A stretch of DNA of 44,978 bases from Prevotella sp. (GTDB lineage: Bacteria; Bacteroidota; Bacteroidia; Bacteroidales; Bacteroidaceae). How positions within the stretch are numbered: position 1 is the first letter of the stretch; the number at the start of each line of letters is the position of its first letter. Below, piece after piece: positions 1 through 8,240 of this stretch. The notes beneath the pieces were generated by a model. The model was not told where the DNA came from, made no database searches, and saw only the letters and a list, made by a program, of their open reading frames with translations. The position numbers and the translations under genes are program-made. The stretch lies in assembly GCA_016281815.1 (NCBI GenBank), contig JAEEJK010000119.1:1-44978 (forward strand). Direction: 5' to 3'.

Positions 1-153
1 ATTCTTCACGGAGACTATGATAGTTCGCGTAAAGCATTGATAATCATAGTTATAATAAAAAAATGATGGTATGGAAAATCACAGAAAACTGGGAACGACT
101 CCTTATGACGCCTTTTGTTTTAGTGGGGCAAAAGTGGGGCATTTGACCAAAAG

Positions 154-193
154 AAAAATCGCAAGTGCTTTATTTTAAGCAACTTGCGATTTT
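154..193 (-). terminator. Terminator hairpin downstream of tRNA-Arg
   Basis: A 13-bp inverted repeat (AAAAATCGCAAGT against ACTTGCGATTTTT), extended by four pairs beyond a one-base bulge, lies just beyond the 3' end of the tRNA. On the minus strand the stem is followed by a T-rich run, as in an intrinsic terminator. The arms also end in a T run on the plus strand, so it may work in both directions. No gene is seen in bases 1-153. That stretch holds two direct copies of AGTGGGGCA at 122-130 and 133-141. Confidence 0.75.
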
Positions 194-199
194 TAAAAG

Positions 200-273
200 T
201 GACTCCCGCGGGATTCAAACCCACAACCTTCTGATCCGTAGTCAGATGCTCTATTCAGTTGAGCTAGGGAGCC
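200..273 (-). tRNA. tRNA-Arg (anticodon ACG)
   Basis: The minus strand folds as a full cloverleaf. A 7-bp acceptor stem (GGCTCCC with GGGAGTC, one G-U pair) is followed by discriminator A. The anticodon loop CTACGGA gives anticodon ACG, which reads CGU-type arginine codons after A34 is modified to inosine. The T arm is present (GTGGG, TTTGAAT, CCCGC). The 3' CCA is not encoded. A promoter lies upstream and a hairpin downstream, so it appears to be transcribed alone. Confidence 0.95.
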
Positions 274-291
274 ATTCCTTAAATGCGTGTG

Positions 292-323
292 CAAAGGTAA
301 TGCCTATTTTTGAATTATGCAAA
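292..323 (-). promoter_or_regulatory. Promoter of tRNA-Arg
   Basis: On the minus strand a TTTG (320-323) is separated by 20 nt from TACCTTTG (292-299). This matches the Bacteroidetes housekeeping consensus TTTG / TAnnTTTG at ideal spacing, about 20 nt upstream of the tRNA 5' end. Confidence 0.75.
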
Positions 324-446
324 CTTTTTGCTCGATTTTTGAGAAGTTTTTTATAAAACAAATGAATACATGTGCCTTCACCTTCACGGATATTGCTGTG
401 ATACAACCATTTAGTTGCTCTTCCGAAGTGGGCGTACCAAGACAAG

Positions 447-1607
447 TTACCTGATGGTGACTTGCGTGGCACCATAACCGTATTCCTGGAAAGAGGCATC
501 CTGGAACGTGTATCTCTTGTACTTGTAGCGGAGTTCCTGCAGGATAGCCTGGCGGAGCACCCCCTCTCCCTTGCCGTGGATGAAGACGATGCGCTGTCCC
601 TTGTTTTGCTTATGCTCCTCCAAGGTGCGGCGGAAGACATCAAGTTGGTAGTTGAGGATGTCGCCTGATGACATGCCGGCAGTGGTTTCGAGCACCTCGG
701 AGGCATGAAGGTCAACGACGAGCACATCACCATTGCGGCGGCGCAGAGGCGATTTTCCACGGCTGTGCTGGTCGTCATAACGGCGCACATATCCCCCACC
801 CCGCTCTTCGGTTTCCTGCTGCGAGGCACCGCTTTGTCCGTACATCTGCTGCTTGAGTTGCTGGGCATCGATGACCAACGGCCTCGGCAGCACGTCATTC
901 TCTATAAGCGTGATCAGCAACGCGGGGGTCTCAAAGAAGTCGTTGTCGCTGAAAGTGTGCAGTTTATAGAACTTCACGGGGTCGATACGGAACTGATGGT
1001 CGATAGTGGGTTTGAGGATGAATCCCTTGTCACGCTTGTAGGCAATGATCTGCACACAGGCACGTTCCATGTCGTTGAGGGAAGCCCTTGAGAACTCCTC
1101 GACAAACAATTTGGTGTTGGGCTCTACTTCTGCCGTATAATGAAGCCGCCAACTGTTGCCCTCTGCCAGAAGATAGGTAAAACGCATGTAGTAGTTGCTG
1201 TCATTGACGAAATATGTCTCAAAGTCTGTCGTTGTCATGCTTTTGATGTCGATGGGCACAAAGGCCAGATATGCCGAAAGTGCATCACCTCCCTTGCGCT
1301 CATAGGCAGGGGCACGAAAGGTGATGGGCCTGTCGGCTGGGTCATCAGAGATGTCATTTTTCTGCGGAGGGTTGTTATGGGGTTGGGGGGATTTCGGAAC
1401 CATCCCAGGCACCGCAGAAGTATGAACCTTGGCGATGTTGTAATCATCGGTCTCGACAACAACCACCTCACTGATGATGGTGGGTATCTCAAAGCCATCC
1501 TCGTCCTCGACGAGCACGATATTTTTTCCTCTGAATCCTGTGACACGACCGCCGCCGGTTTCACTCAGAAATCTCACGCGGTCTCCTATTTTGGGTTTGT
1601 TTGGCAT
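447..1607 (-). CDS. DUF2027 / Smr domain protein
   Basis: This 386-aa protein has an N-terminal DUF2027-type part. It begins with a small beta-barrel-like segment (IGDRVRFLSETGGGRVTGF) that resembles the loops seen in MutS2-associated proteins. The C-terminal about 80 residues form an Smr domain with the DLHA motif and the HGKGEGVLR motif, which in this family marks a nucleic-acid nicking or binding fold. The middle (residues about 130-270) looks like a beta-rich domain. No signal peptide is seen, so it should be cytoplasmic. Such proteins are common single genes in Bacteroidetes and their exact role is unknown; a function in recombination or RNA handling is only an inference from the Smr domain. 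It stands alone, with the tRNA downstream and a repeat-filled gap upstream. Confidence 0.9.
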   Translation of the reverse strand: MPNKPKIGDRVRFLSETGGGRVTGFRGKNIVLVEDEDGFEIPTIISEVVVVETDDYNIAKVHTSAVPGMVPKSPQPHNNPPQKNDISDDPADRPITFRAPAYERKGGDALSAYLAFVPIDIKSMTTTDFETYFVNDSNYYMRFTYLLAEGNSWRLHYTAEVEPNTKLFVEEFSRASLNDMERACVQIIAYKRDKGFILKPTIDHQFRIDPVKFYKLHTFSDNDFFETPALLITLIENDVLPRPLVIDAQQLKQQMYGQSGASQQETEERGGGYVRRYDDQHSRGKSPLRRRNGDVLVVDLHASEVLETTAGMSSGDILNYQLDVFRRTLEEHKQNKGQRIVFIHGKGEGVLRQAILQELRYKYKRYTFQDASFQEYGYGATQVTIR

Positions 1608-1673
1608 TTAAATTTATATTGAAAATTGCAATAAATTGAAGATTGAAGACTGAAGATTTATCAACGCCCCCTG

Positions 1674-1880
1674 CCCCCTCTGGTCTCAGAGGGGGAGCTG
1701 GTTACTCCGGCCTCTTTGAGTTGAGTCATCCGAAATGCGTAGGACACGCCCCCTCTGGTCTCAGAGGGGGAGCTGGTTACTCCGGCCTCTTTGAGTTGAG
1801 TCATCCGAAATGCGTAGGACACGCACCTCTGGTCTCAGAGGGGGAACTGGTTACTCCGGCCTCTGAAATGGTCTCACCTC
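1674..1880. repeat. 75-bp tandem repeat with hairpin core
   Basis: Two full copies and a partial third copy of a unit of about 75 bp start at 1674, 1749 and 1824. Each begins with a palindrome (CCCCCTCTG, GTCT loop, CAGAGGGGG), followed by a segment containing CTGGTTACTCCGGCCTC. The first two copies are almost identical and the third is cut short and drifts. An open reading frame runs through the array on the plus strand but it only reads the repeats. The same element occurs in the opposite orientation at 20090-20196. The rest of the 1608-1932 gap holds only a short GAAGATT-rich stretch. Confidence 0.85.
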
Positions 1881-1932
1881 GGTTCTGAAATGAGTAGACA
1901 CCCTTCCCCGCTTCTGATACGGGGAGCCAGTA

Positions 1933-3150
1933 TCATGGGATGAGAAGGGAACTGTCGCCATAACTGAGGAAGCGGAAGTCGTGGGCCAGCGCATAGTCAT
2001 AGATGGGACGCCAGTCGCCATGAACGAAAGCGCTTACCAGAAGGAGGAGCGTACTCTGCGGCTGATGGAAATTGGTCACCAGACGCCCCACTACCTTATA
2101 TTCGTAACCGGGCGCGATGATGATCTGTGTGGAAGCATGGAGTGCCGACAGCCCATGGCGGTCGAGATGTTCGACAATGGCTGCAAGAGCCTGCTGCACA
2201 GACACATCTGATGCGCCATCCTCATAGGGTTCCCATTGCGACACCCTTATGGGTTCGTCATCACCAAACTGTCGCCTGAGCATCTGGGCACCGATATAAT
2301 AGAGGCTTTCGAGGGTGCGCACGCTTGTCGTGCCCACAGCCACGATTTTCCCCAGTGAATTGAGCAGCCGCTCGATGGTGGACCGCTGCACGCAGAAATG
2401 TTCAGCATGCATCTCATGCCCCTCGATGCGCTCACTCTTCACTGGTCGGAAAGTGCCCGCTCCCACATGGAGCGTCACCTCCTCACGGATGACGCCACGC
2501 TCATCTAATTGTTGCAGCACTTCAGGGGTGAAGTGCAGACCGGCAGTGGGAGCCGCCACACTGCCTTTGATTTTGGAGTAGACCGTCTGATAGGTGGTCT
2601 TGTCGCTCTCCTCCGACTTGCGGTTGAGGTAAGGCGGGATGGGCAGTTCACCCATTGTGTCGAGGATCTCGGCAAACGATATCTCCGGACAGTCCCACTC
2701 AAAGACCACCCGTTGTCCGGTACCTATCTCCCCCACCCTCGTGGCTCGGAGCACCAGATGGTGGCCGTCAATGGTCAGTTCCCGTTCGAGTGGCTCATCT
2801 TTCCATTTCTTGAGATTGCCCACAAGACACGACCACTCACAGCGGCTGCGGGTGAGGAACATCACCTGATAGTCGGCAGGGGCGACGGGTTCGAGCAGGA
2901 ACACCTCGATGAGCGCCCCCGTGGCCTTCCTGAAGTGCAGGCGTGCCATGATGACCTTGGTGTTGTTGAACACCATCACTGAATCGGCGGGGATGTGCTC
3001 AGGCAGGTTGCAGAACACGTCCTCGGAGATTTCGCCATGCCGATAGATGAGCAGTTTCGACCTGTCGCGCTGCGGTAGCGGGTATTTGGCGATGCGCTCA
3101 TCGGGCAAGGGATAGTTGTAATCGCTGATTCTGATATTCTTTGTATCCAT
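1933..3150 (-). CDS. queA: S-adenosylmethionine:tRNA ribosyltransferase-isomerase QueA
   Basis: QueA moves the ribosyl part of S-adenosylmethionine onto 7-aminomethyl-7-deazaguanine in tRNA, making epoxyqueuosine at the wobble base. The family signature GSVAAPTAGLHFT is intact, as are VTLHVGAGTFRPV and the C-terminal TNFHQPQSTLLLLVSAFV. The reading frame runs further upstream, but the ATG at 3148-3150 (MDTKNIRISDY) gives the usual N-terminus and keeps the gene clear of the preceding stop, four bases away. The product is 405 aa, longer than the roughly 350 aa of the E. coli type. Much of the extra length lies between TTSVRTLESLYY and the C-terminal motif, which fits the longer QueA-like form of Bacteroidetes. 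It is the last gene of the Bat operon. Confidence 0.9.
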   Translation of the reverse strand: MDTKNIRISDYNYPLPDERIAKYPLPQRDRSKLLIYRHGEISEDVFCNLPEHIPADSVMVFNNTKVIMARLHFRKATGALIEVFLLEPVAPADYQVMFLTRSRCEWSCLVGNLKKWKDEPLERELTIDGHHLVLRATRVGEIGTGQRVVFEWDCPEISFAEILDTMGELPIPPYLNRKSEESDKTTYQTVYSKIKGSVAAPTAGLHFTPEVLQQLDERGVIREEVTLHVGAGTFRPVKSERIEGHEMHAEHFCVQRSTIERLLNSLGKIVAVGTTSVRTLESLYYIGAQMLRRQFGDDEPIRVSQWEPYEDGASDVSVQQALAAIVEHLDRHGLSALHASTQIIIAPGYEYKVVGRLVTNFHQPQSTLLLLVSAFVHGDWRPIYDYALAHDFRFLSYGDSSLLIP

Positions 3151-3154
3151 TATT

Positions 3155-3856
3155 TTAGGAATAATGCATGGTAAGTGAGATGATGATGGCGGCGAGATAG
3201 GAGAACACGAGCACGCACACCACCACATCGACATCTGCCAGACTATAGCCCGTAGACGTGTACTGTGAAGACACAAACTGCTGTTTCGGCGCAATGACAC
3301 GCGACATCACTCGGCAGATCAAATAGACCACCGACCCCACGACGGCGCCATAGAGCAGGCCGGTGAGGATGTCGGAGGGATAGTGCATGGCCAGATAAAG
3401 CCTTGTATAGCAATTGATGAGCGACCATGTGACCATCATGAAGGAGAACACGCTGTTTCTCACCAGGAGGCAAAAGAACATGGCGATGCCGAATGTGTTG
3501 GCAGCGTGTGCTGAGAAGAAACTGTGGTCAAGTCCGCGCTTGTCGTTCACCACATGCACCATGTACATCCACTCCGGGTCGTTGCCCGGTCTTGGCCGTG
3601 CGACGGCAGGCTTCACCAGTCCTTCTGTGACAAACTCGGTAAGGAAAAAGCAGAGAGCGGCACAAGCCATGATAAGGATAATCTGCCCCATCGTCTCATT
3701 GTTCTTCACCACCAGGTAGAGCAAAGCGACATACAGCGGAATCCACATCAGTCCGGAAGTGAGGGTCAGCATCAGCGTGTCGAGAAACATGTTGTGGTTT
3801 CCGTTGATGATGCCGAGCAACTGACGGTCGATGTCGATGATGGTCTGTATGTCCAT
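3155..3856 (-). CDS. PAP2-family membrane phosphatase
   Basis: This 233-aa integral membrane protein has about five hydrophobic segments. The three PAP2 phosphatase motifs are visible: KPAVARPRP (lysine and RP of motif 1), FFSAHAANT (SxH of motif 2) and TRLYLAMHYPSD (R, H and D of motif 3). Family members remove phosphate from lipid phosphates such as undecaprenyl pyrophosphate or phosphatidylglycerophosphate; the substrate here cannot be told. The ATG at 3854-3856 was chosen because the reading frame upstream of it overlaps the end of the BatD-BatE gene and gives an unlikely polar start. It lies 11 nt after that gene and 4 nt before queA, so it is part of the operon. Confidence 0.88.
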   Translation of the reverse strand: MDIQTIIDIDRQLLGIINGNHNMFLDTLMLTLTSGLMWIPLYVALLYLVVKNNETMGQIILIMACAALCFFLTEFVTEGLVKPAVARPRPGNDPEWMYMVHVVNDKRGLDHSFFSAHAANTFGIAMFFCLLVRNSVFSFMMVTWSLINCYTRLYLAMHYPSDILTGLLYGAVVGSVVYLICRVMSRVIAPKQQFVSSQYTSTGYSLADVDVVVCVLVFSYLAAIIISLTMHYS

Positions 3857-3867
3857 ATCCGCCGTTA

Positions 3868-6438
3868 TCAGATTTCCTCCATCTTGTCTGCCTGCATCCA
3901 TCCCTCGCGTCCGTCGGCAATGCGGATGCCACACCACCCTTTGATGCTTTTGTCTGTGATGTCGACTCGTGTGCCCTCATGCAGCACGAAGGAAGTGTCG
4001 GCCTTGTCGGCAGGCGATTTCATCACATTGACTGACGAGGCCGTGACGATGGCGCCCTTCCTGTTCTCCAACATGCGTTTCTGCTGATAGGCGAACACGT
4101 TGGCCAGAATAAAGAGCACAAGGAAGGCCACTGCTCCATAGAAGCCCATTTTTCGCAAGGTGATGCTCTCGGCAAAGAGGAAAACGAGCAGCAGCACCAG
4201 CACGAGCACGATGCTGAGCACAGCAGTGAATGCCCATCTGTCTACAGTGGTCAGGGTGACCAGCGACTGATACCAGTTGACGAAGAACATTTCATCGGAA
4301 GCGGTGATGCGGTCGATGGTCTTCGAACGGGCAAACTGCAGGTTGAAATTGATGTCCTCATCGCCCGGTGCCAGCATGTGTGCCCGCTCGTAATTGAGGA
4401 TGGCCTTGGTGATGTTGTCGGTCCGGAAATAGGCATTCCCCAGATTGTAGTATATCTCTGCGCTCACTCCATACTGCAGCAACTGCTCATAGTCTCTGAT
4501 GGCCTGCTGGTAATTGCCCTTGGTATATTCCGCATCGGCATTCTCCTTGGTGACGGCGTGGGAGGCGGCAGGTATCATCAGTGCCAGGAACACCAGCATC
4601 ACCGACACCCTGCCATGTTTGTTTTTCTTCATCGCATTCTCAATTTCCATGATGGCTGTCATGGCCGACTCAAAGGTCTTGTTCATATTGCCTTTGGCAT
4701 CGCCCGGGGCATAGCGCTCATACTCACATTCATCAAGAGCGCCGACAAATTTCTCCACCGTTTCCTGACCCACGCCGGCTGCAGCGAGTTTGTCGCTCAC
4801 ATTGTCTCGCGTGAGTTCTGCCTGAGGCATGTTGAGTTTGTCGCCCACATATCCCCACAGTGTCCTCAGCACCTCATCATAGAAGAGGTTGTTCTCACCA
4901 CGGAGCATCATCTTGTTGGCGGTGCGCAGTCGCTTCGTCGCCACCTTGTTGGCATTCTTGGCCTTCATCTTGATAATGTCGGCATGCTCGAGGGCCCTGC
5001 GGCGGAAGAGGACGAGCAGCGCCATGAAGATAAGGAGGGGCACGATCATGCAGATCCAGTAGGGCGTGGATTCATAGAAGAACTGCCCGGCCTTGTGGAT
5101 ATCTGCCTTCCCTTTCTTGATGGGGTGTATGTCCTTGTCGCGCATATCGGTGAAATCACTCACTGTGGCGTTGCCCTCACCCGGTGTGACGGTGAGTTTG
5201 AAGGACTGCGACTTGGCTGTCTTGTAGGAGTTGGACCCTGTGTCATAATATACCAGTTCCACCGGTGGAATGGTATATTCTCCCTGGTTGCGGGGGACGG
5301 CGATGAAGTCGTAGATCATGTTTCCCTCCACGCCATTGGATGTGAGTTTGGTCTTGTCGGTTATCTCCGGGTCATAGGAGTCGAAATCCTTGGGGAACTG
5401 CACGACCGGTTGCTTGAGCAACTTCAGGTTGCCCGTTCCGCCTACGACCACCCTTAGTTTGATGGGGTCGCCAGTCCTCACCTCCTGACTTTCTATCTGT
5501 GCTGAGATATTGAACCGTCCGACACCGCCAGAGAAATTGACAGGCCTTGCCGGGAGGGAGTCCACCTGGATGGTGATGCCAGGTGCCTCGATGTCGCGCT
5601 GCACCTCCACATAGGCCGCTCCGCCGTTGAACAGTGCCTCCAGCGGATCGATGTTCCTATTCTCCTGCATGACAATGCCCTTGAAGGTGATGCTGGGTAT
5701 CTCCAGTTTTCCTGTCATCTGCGGATACATCACATATTGGCTCCAAGTGACGCACTGATACCTGCGCCCGTTGATCGTCTCGTCATGGAAACTCTTCTGC
5801 TGCGGGAGTTCCACCTCCTGTGAATGGAAGCCCTTGAGGTCGGGCATTTTTCCGTTGAGTTGTGTCAGTTTTACACGTGTATAAACCTTGTATGAGAGCA
5901 ATATCGGCTCCTGCTCATGCACTCTGGTCTTGCTGGCCGCCACCCTGATGAAGAGGTCGTTGGCGGTGATGGGTGTTCCGGCCTTGCTCATCTCTGGCTC
6001 ATCACTCTTGTCCTGGTGCATCCTCGTGCCACCTCCGCTGCCGGAGTTGGAAGAGGAACTTCCCCCCACCACCACTCTCGCGGGGCCTGAGGCGAGGGTT
6101 TTGCCACCCACCTTGATGTGTGCGGGCGGTATGTTGTAGGTGCCGTTCTTCTCACACATGATCATATAGGTGTAAGTGACGGACGAAGAGCCGCTGGCAT
6201 GACCGTTGATGACGTTGTAACTCTCCTGCTGCGACACGCTGGGGCCATAGACGATCTCCAGTTCCGCAGGCAGTTCGCCGAGTTGCAGTTTGCCGTCCAC
6301 ATCCTTGGTATTGACGGTGTACTGCAAACGGAACGTCTCACCCACCATGACCTTAGAAGGCACACTGACAGAGACTGTCTGTGCCTGCGCCATGCAAGCC
6401 ATCCATATCAGGAGGCATATATAAGCATATTTTCTCAT
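3868..6438 (-). CDS. BatD-BatE fusion protein
   Basis: This 856-aa protein joins two products of the Bat operon in one frame. Residues 1-20 are a signal peptide. Residues about 20-425 are the beta-rich periplasmic BatD region, with a Ser/Gly-rich linker near 126-137. A membrane helix follows at about 458-478, then a cytoplasmic helical part. From residue 603 the sequence looks like a separate BatE: a second signal-like hydrophobic stretch (about 611-628), TPR repeats (about 630-700), two membrane helices (about 734-756 and 764-784) and an SH3-like C-terminus (about 794-852). BatE could also start on its own at the ATG at 4630-4632. Bat proteins are thought to act at the envelope in oxygen or stress tolerance; the mechanism is not established. 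Confidence 0.87.
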   Translation of the reverse strand: MRKYAYICLLIWMACMAQAQTVSVSVPSKVMVGETFRLQYTVNTKDVDGKLQLGELPAELEIVYGPSVSQQESYNVINGHASGSSSVTYTYMIMCEKNGTYNIPPAHIKVGGKTLASGPARVVVGGSSSSNSGSGGGTRMHQDKSDEPEMSKAGTPITANDLFIRVAASKTRVHEQEPILLSYKVYTRVKLTQLNGKMPDLKGFHSQEVELPQQKSFHDETINGRRYQCVTWSQYVMYPQMTGKLEIPSITFKGIVMQENRNIDPLEALFNGGAAYVEVQRDIEAPGITIQVDSLPARPVNFSGGVGRFNISAQIESQEVRTGDPIKLRVVVGGTGNLKLLKQPVVQFPKDFDSYDPEITDKTKLTSNGVEGNMIYDFIAVPRNQGEYTIPPVELVYYDTGSNSYKTAKSQSFKLTVTPGEGNATVSDFTDMRDKDIHPIKKGKADIHKAGQFFYESTPYWICMIVPLLIFMALLVLFRRRALEHADIIKMKAKNANKVATKRLRTANKMMLRGENNLFYDEVLRTLWGYVGDKLNMPQAELTRDNVSDKLAAAGVGQETVEKFVGALDECEYERYAPGDAKGNMNKTFESAMTAIMEIENAMKKNKHGRVSVMLVFLALMIPAASHAVTKENADAEYTKGNYQQAIRDYEQLLQYGVSAEIYYNLGNAYFRTDNITKAILNYERAHMLAPGDEDINFNLQFARSKTIDRITASDEMFFVNWYQSLVTLTTVDRWAFTAVLSIVLVLVLLLVFLFAESITLRKMGFYGAVAFLVLFILANVFAYQQKRMLENRKGAIVTASSVNVMKSPADKADTSFVLHEGTRVDITDKSIKGWCGIRIADGREGWMQADKMEEI

Positions 6439-6462
6439 TGTTTGAGATGGTTGTGTGAATGG

Positions 6463-7185
6463 TTACCAGTTTTTCTGCAGTGATTTCCGTTTGGGCAACT
6501 GCATGGCTTTCTGCAGTTTGTCCTGGGTGCGCTTCTCCTCTTGGATGGCAGCGTCGAGCAGGCGCTCTGCGTTGTCCTGACTCATCTGCTGCTGGGGCTG
6601 CTGTTGCTTGTCCTGCTTGTCCTGGTCTTGTTGGTCTTTGTTCTGATCCTGGTTTTGTTTCTTATCTTTGTCCTGATCTTGATTCTTGTCCTTGTCGTTC
6701 TGGTTTTGCTGGTTCTGTTGGTTTTGCTGGTTCTGCTGATCCTGCTGGTCTTGTTTCTGCTGCCTCTTGCACAGCACGAGGTTGTAGCGCGTCTCATTAT
6801 CGGCAGGATTGTTGCGCAGCGCCTCCTTGTATGCCTCGATGGCCTCCCCGTATTGCCGGTGCATCTGCATCACCACCCCGATATTGTGGAATGCCTGCGC
6901 CTTTCGGATCTTATTGGGTTCCATCTTGCCGGCGGTTTTGAACTGCTCCACAGCGAGCGAGTCGTTGCCCTGCTGCAGGGCCGTGACCCCGAGGTTGTAG
7001 ATGGCCTGCGTATTGTTCTCATTGGCCGACAGCGCTTTTTGGTATTCCAACGCAGCGTTGGCAAAGTCTCCTTTTCGGAAGAGTTGGTTGCCTTTTCTGA
7101 CATGCTGTCTGTCGGCCTGCGCCTGGGCGGTGGCTGCGATGGCCATCCAAGCCAGCAGGATGAGTATCAGTCTTGTTTTTCCCAT
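6463..7185 (-). CDS. batC: BatC, TPR protein
   Basis: This 240-aa protein has a signal peptide ending near AQAQA and three TPR-like repeats (residues about 28-140, for example GNQLFRKGDFANAALEYQKA). A long low-complexity stretch built from Gln, Asn, Asp and Lys follows (about 145-200), then a short charged tail. TPRs mediate protein contacts, which suits the proposed Bat membrane complex. The start overlaps the end of batB by 19 nt, which points to coupled translation. The coding DNA of the low-complexity part is a run of short imperfect repeats, so its length probably varies between strains. Confidence 0.88.
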   Translation of the reverse strand: MGKTRLILILLAWMAIAATAQAQADRQHVRKGNQLFRKGDFANAALEYQKALSANENNTQAIYNLGVTALQQGNDSLAVEQFKTAGKMEPNKIRKAQAFHNIGVVMQMHRQYGEAIEAYKEALRNNPADNETRYNLVLCKRQQKQDQQDQQNQQNQQNQQNQNDKDKNQDQDKDKKQNQDQNKDQQDQDKQDKQQQPQQQMSQDNAERLLDAAIQEEKRTQDKLQKAMQLPKRKSLQKNW

Positions 7186-8228
7186 GACGGATTGTCGTTT
7201 TGTTGGTTGTGCCTGTGGAAAATGCGCATCCTGCTGAAGAGATGGTTCTTGCGCTCAAGCACGATAATCTCTATGATGATGAGCAGCAGGGCGATGATGC
7301 CCAGTGCCTGGAATTGCTCGGCATACTCGCTGTAGATGACCGACTCCACCTCGCCTTTCTGCATCTTGGCGATCTCGTCATCGAGCCGTTGCTGTGCCTC
7401 GCTGTTGTTGTCCACATGGATATATGTGCCGCTGCCGGCCTCCGCAATCTCCTTGCACATGTCCTCATTGAGTCTTGAGATGACGGTCTGGCCGGTGTTG
7501 TCGGTCAGGTAATGACCATCGGATGTGCGAATGGCCGATCCGTTCTTGGTTCCCACACCAAGGATAAACACCCTCACGCCTTGCTCCTTGGCCTCATGGG
7601 CCATCTCCAGCGCACGTCCCTCATGGTCCTCACCGTCGGTGATGACGATAATGGCTTTTCCAGCCTTTTCGTCGGGCGTAAAACTGTGCAGGGCGAGGTT
7701 GATGGCGGCAGCGATGTCAGTGCCCTGGGCGGCGATCAACGAGGGTGAGATGCCGTGCATGAACATCTTGGCCGACACATAGTCGCTGGTGATGGGCAAC
7801 TGAACGAAGGCATCGCCTGCGAACACGATGAGTCCCACCTTGTCGTTGACGAACTTGTCCACCATGTTTTCCACGAGCAGTTTGCTTTTCGACAGGCGTG
7901 AGGGCACCACATCGGAAGCCAGCATGGAGTTGGAGATATCCATGCAGATGATGGCCTCGATGCCCTGCCGCTTGTCCCTGCTGATGCGTGTTCCCATCTG
8001 AGGGCGCGCGAGGGCGATGATGAGCAGTGCCAGTGCTGCCGTGAGCAGCCAGAACTTCACTTTTGGTCTGATGCTGGAGACATCCTCCATCATGTCGGTC
8101 ACAAGAGCCTCGTCGCCAAAGCGTCTGACGCGGCGTTTCTGCCTTCGGTCAGACAACAGCCTGAGGACCACCAGCAAAGGGATGGCCAAGAGCAGATAGA
8201 GGAATATGGGATTTTCAAATCTGAACAT
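7167..8228 (-). CDS. batB: BatB, VWA-domain membrane protein
   Basis: This 353-aa protein has two N-terminal membrane segments (about residues 8-25 and 55-75), then a von Willebrand factor A domain. The metal-dependent MIDAS site is seen as MDISNSM, with later elements in the QGTDIA and ITDGEDH segments. A membrane helix near 305-325 closes the protein. The domain order N-TM, VWA, C-TM is that of BatA and BatB. It lies between batA (12 nt upstream) and batC (overlapping), so it belongs to the Bat complex thought to sit in the inner membrane. Confidence 0.9.
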   Translation of the reverse strand: MFRFENPIFLYLLLAIPLLVVLRLLSDRRQKRRVRRFGDEALVTDMMEDVSSIRPKVKFWLLTAALALLIIALARPQMGTRISRDKRQGIEAIICMDISNSMLASDVVPSRLSKSKLLVENMVDKFVNDKVGLIVFAGDAFVQLPITSDYVSAKMFMHGISPSLIAAQGTDIAAAINLALHSFTPDEKAGKAIIVITDGEDHEGRALEMAHEAKEQGVRVFILGVGTKNGSAIRTSDGHYLTDNTGQTVISRLNEDMCKEIAEAGSGTYIHVDNNSEAQQRLDDEIAKMQKGEVESVIYSEYAEQFQALGIIALLLIIIEIIVLERKNHLFSRMRIFHRHNQQNDNPSWEKQD

Positions 8229-8240
8229 GATGCACTTCTG

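Noticed and set aside
1643..1888. 81-codon plus-strand frame with repeated peptide
   Set aside because: It only translates the 75-bp tandem repeat.
4378..5457. 359-codon open frame on the plus strand
   Set aside because: It lies opposite the BatD-BatE gene, has no start context or family match, and its His/Val/Leu-rich product is typical of an antisense frame.
6541..7335. 264-codon plus-strand frame full of Leu and Val
   Set aside because: It reads the complement of the Gln/Asn-rich part of batC; the hydrophobic run is an artefact of that repeat.
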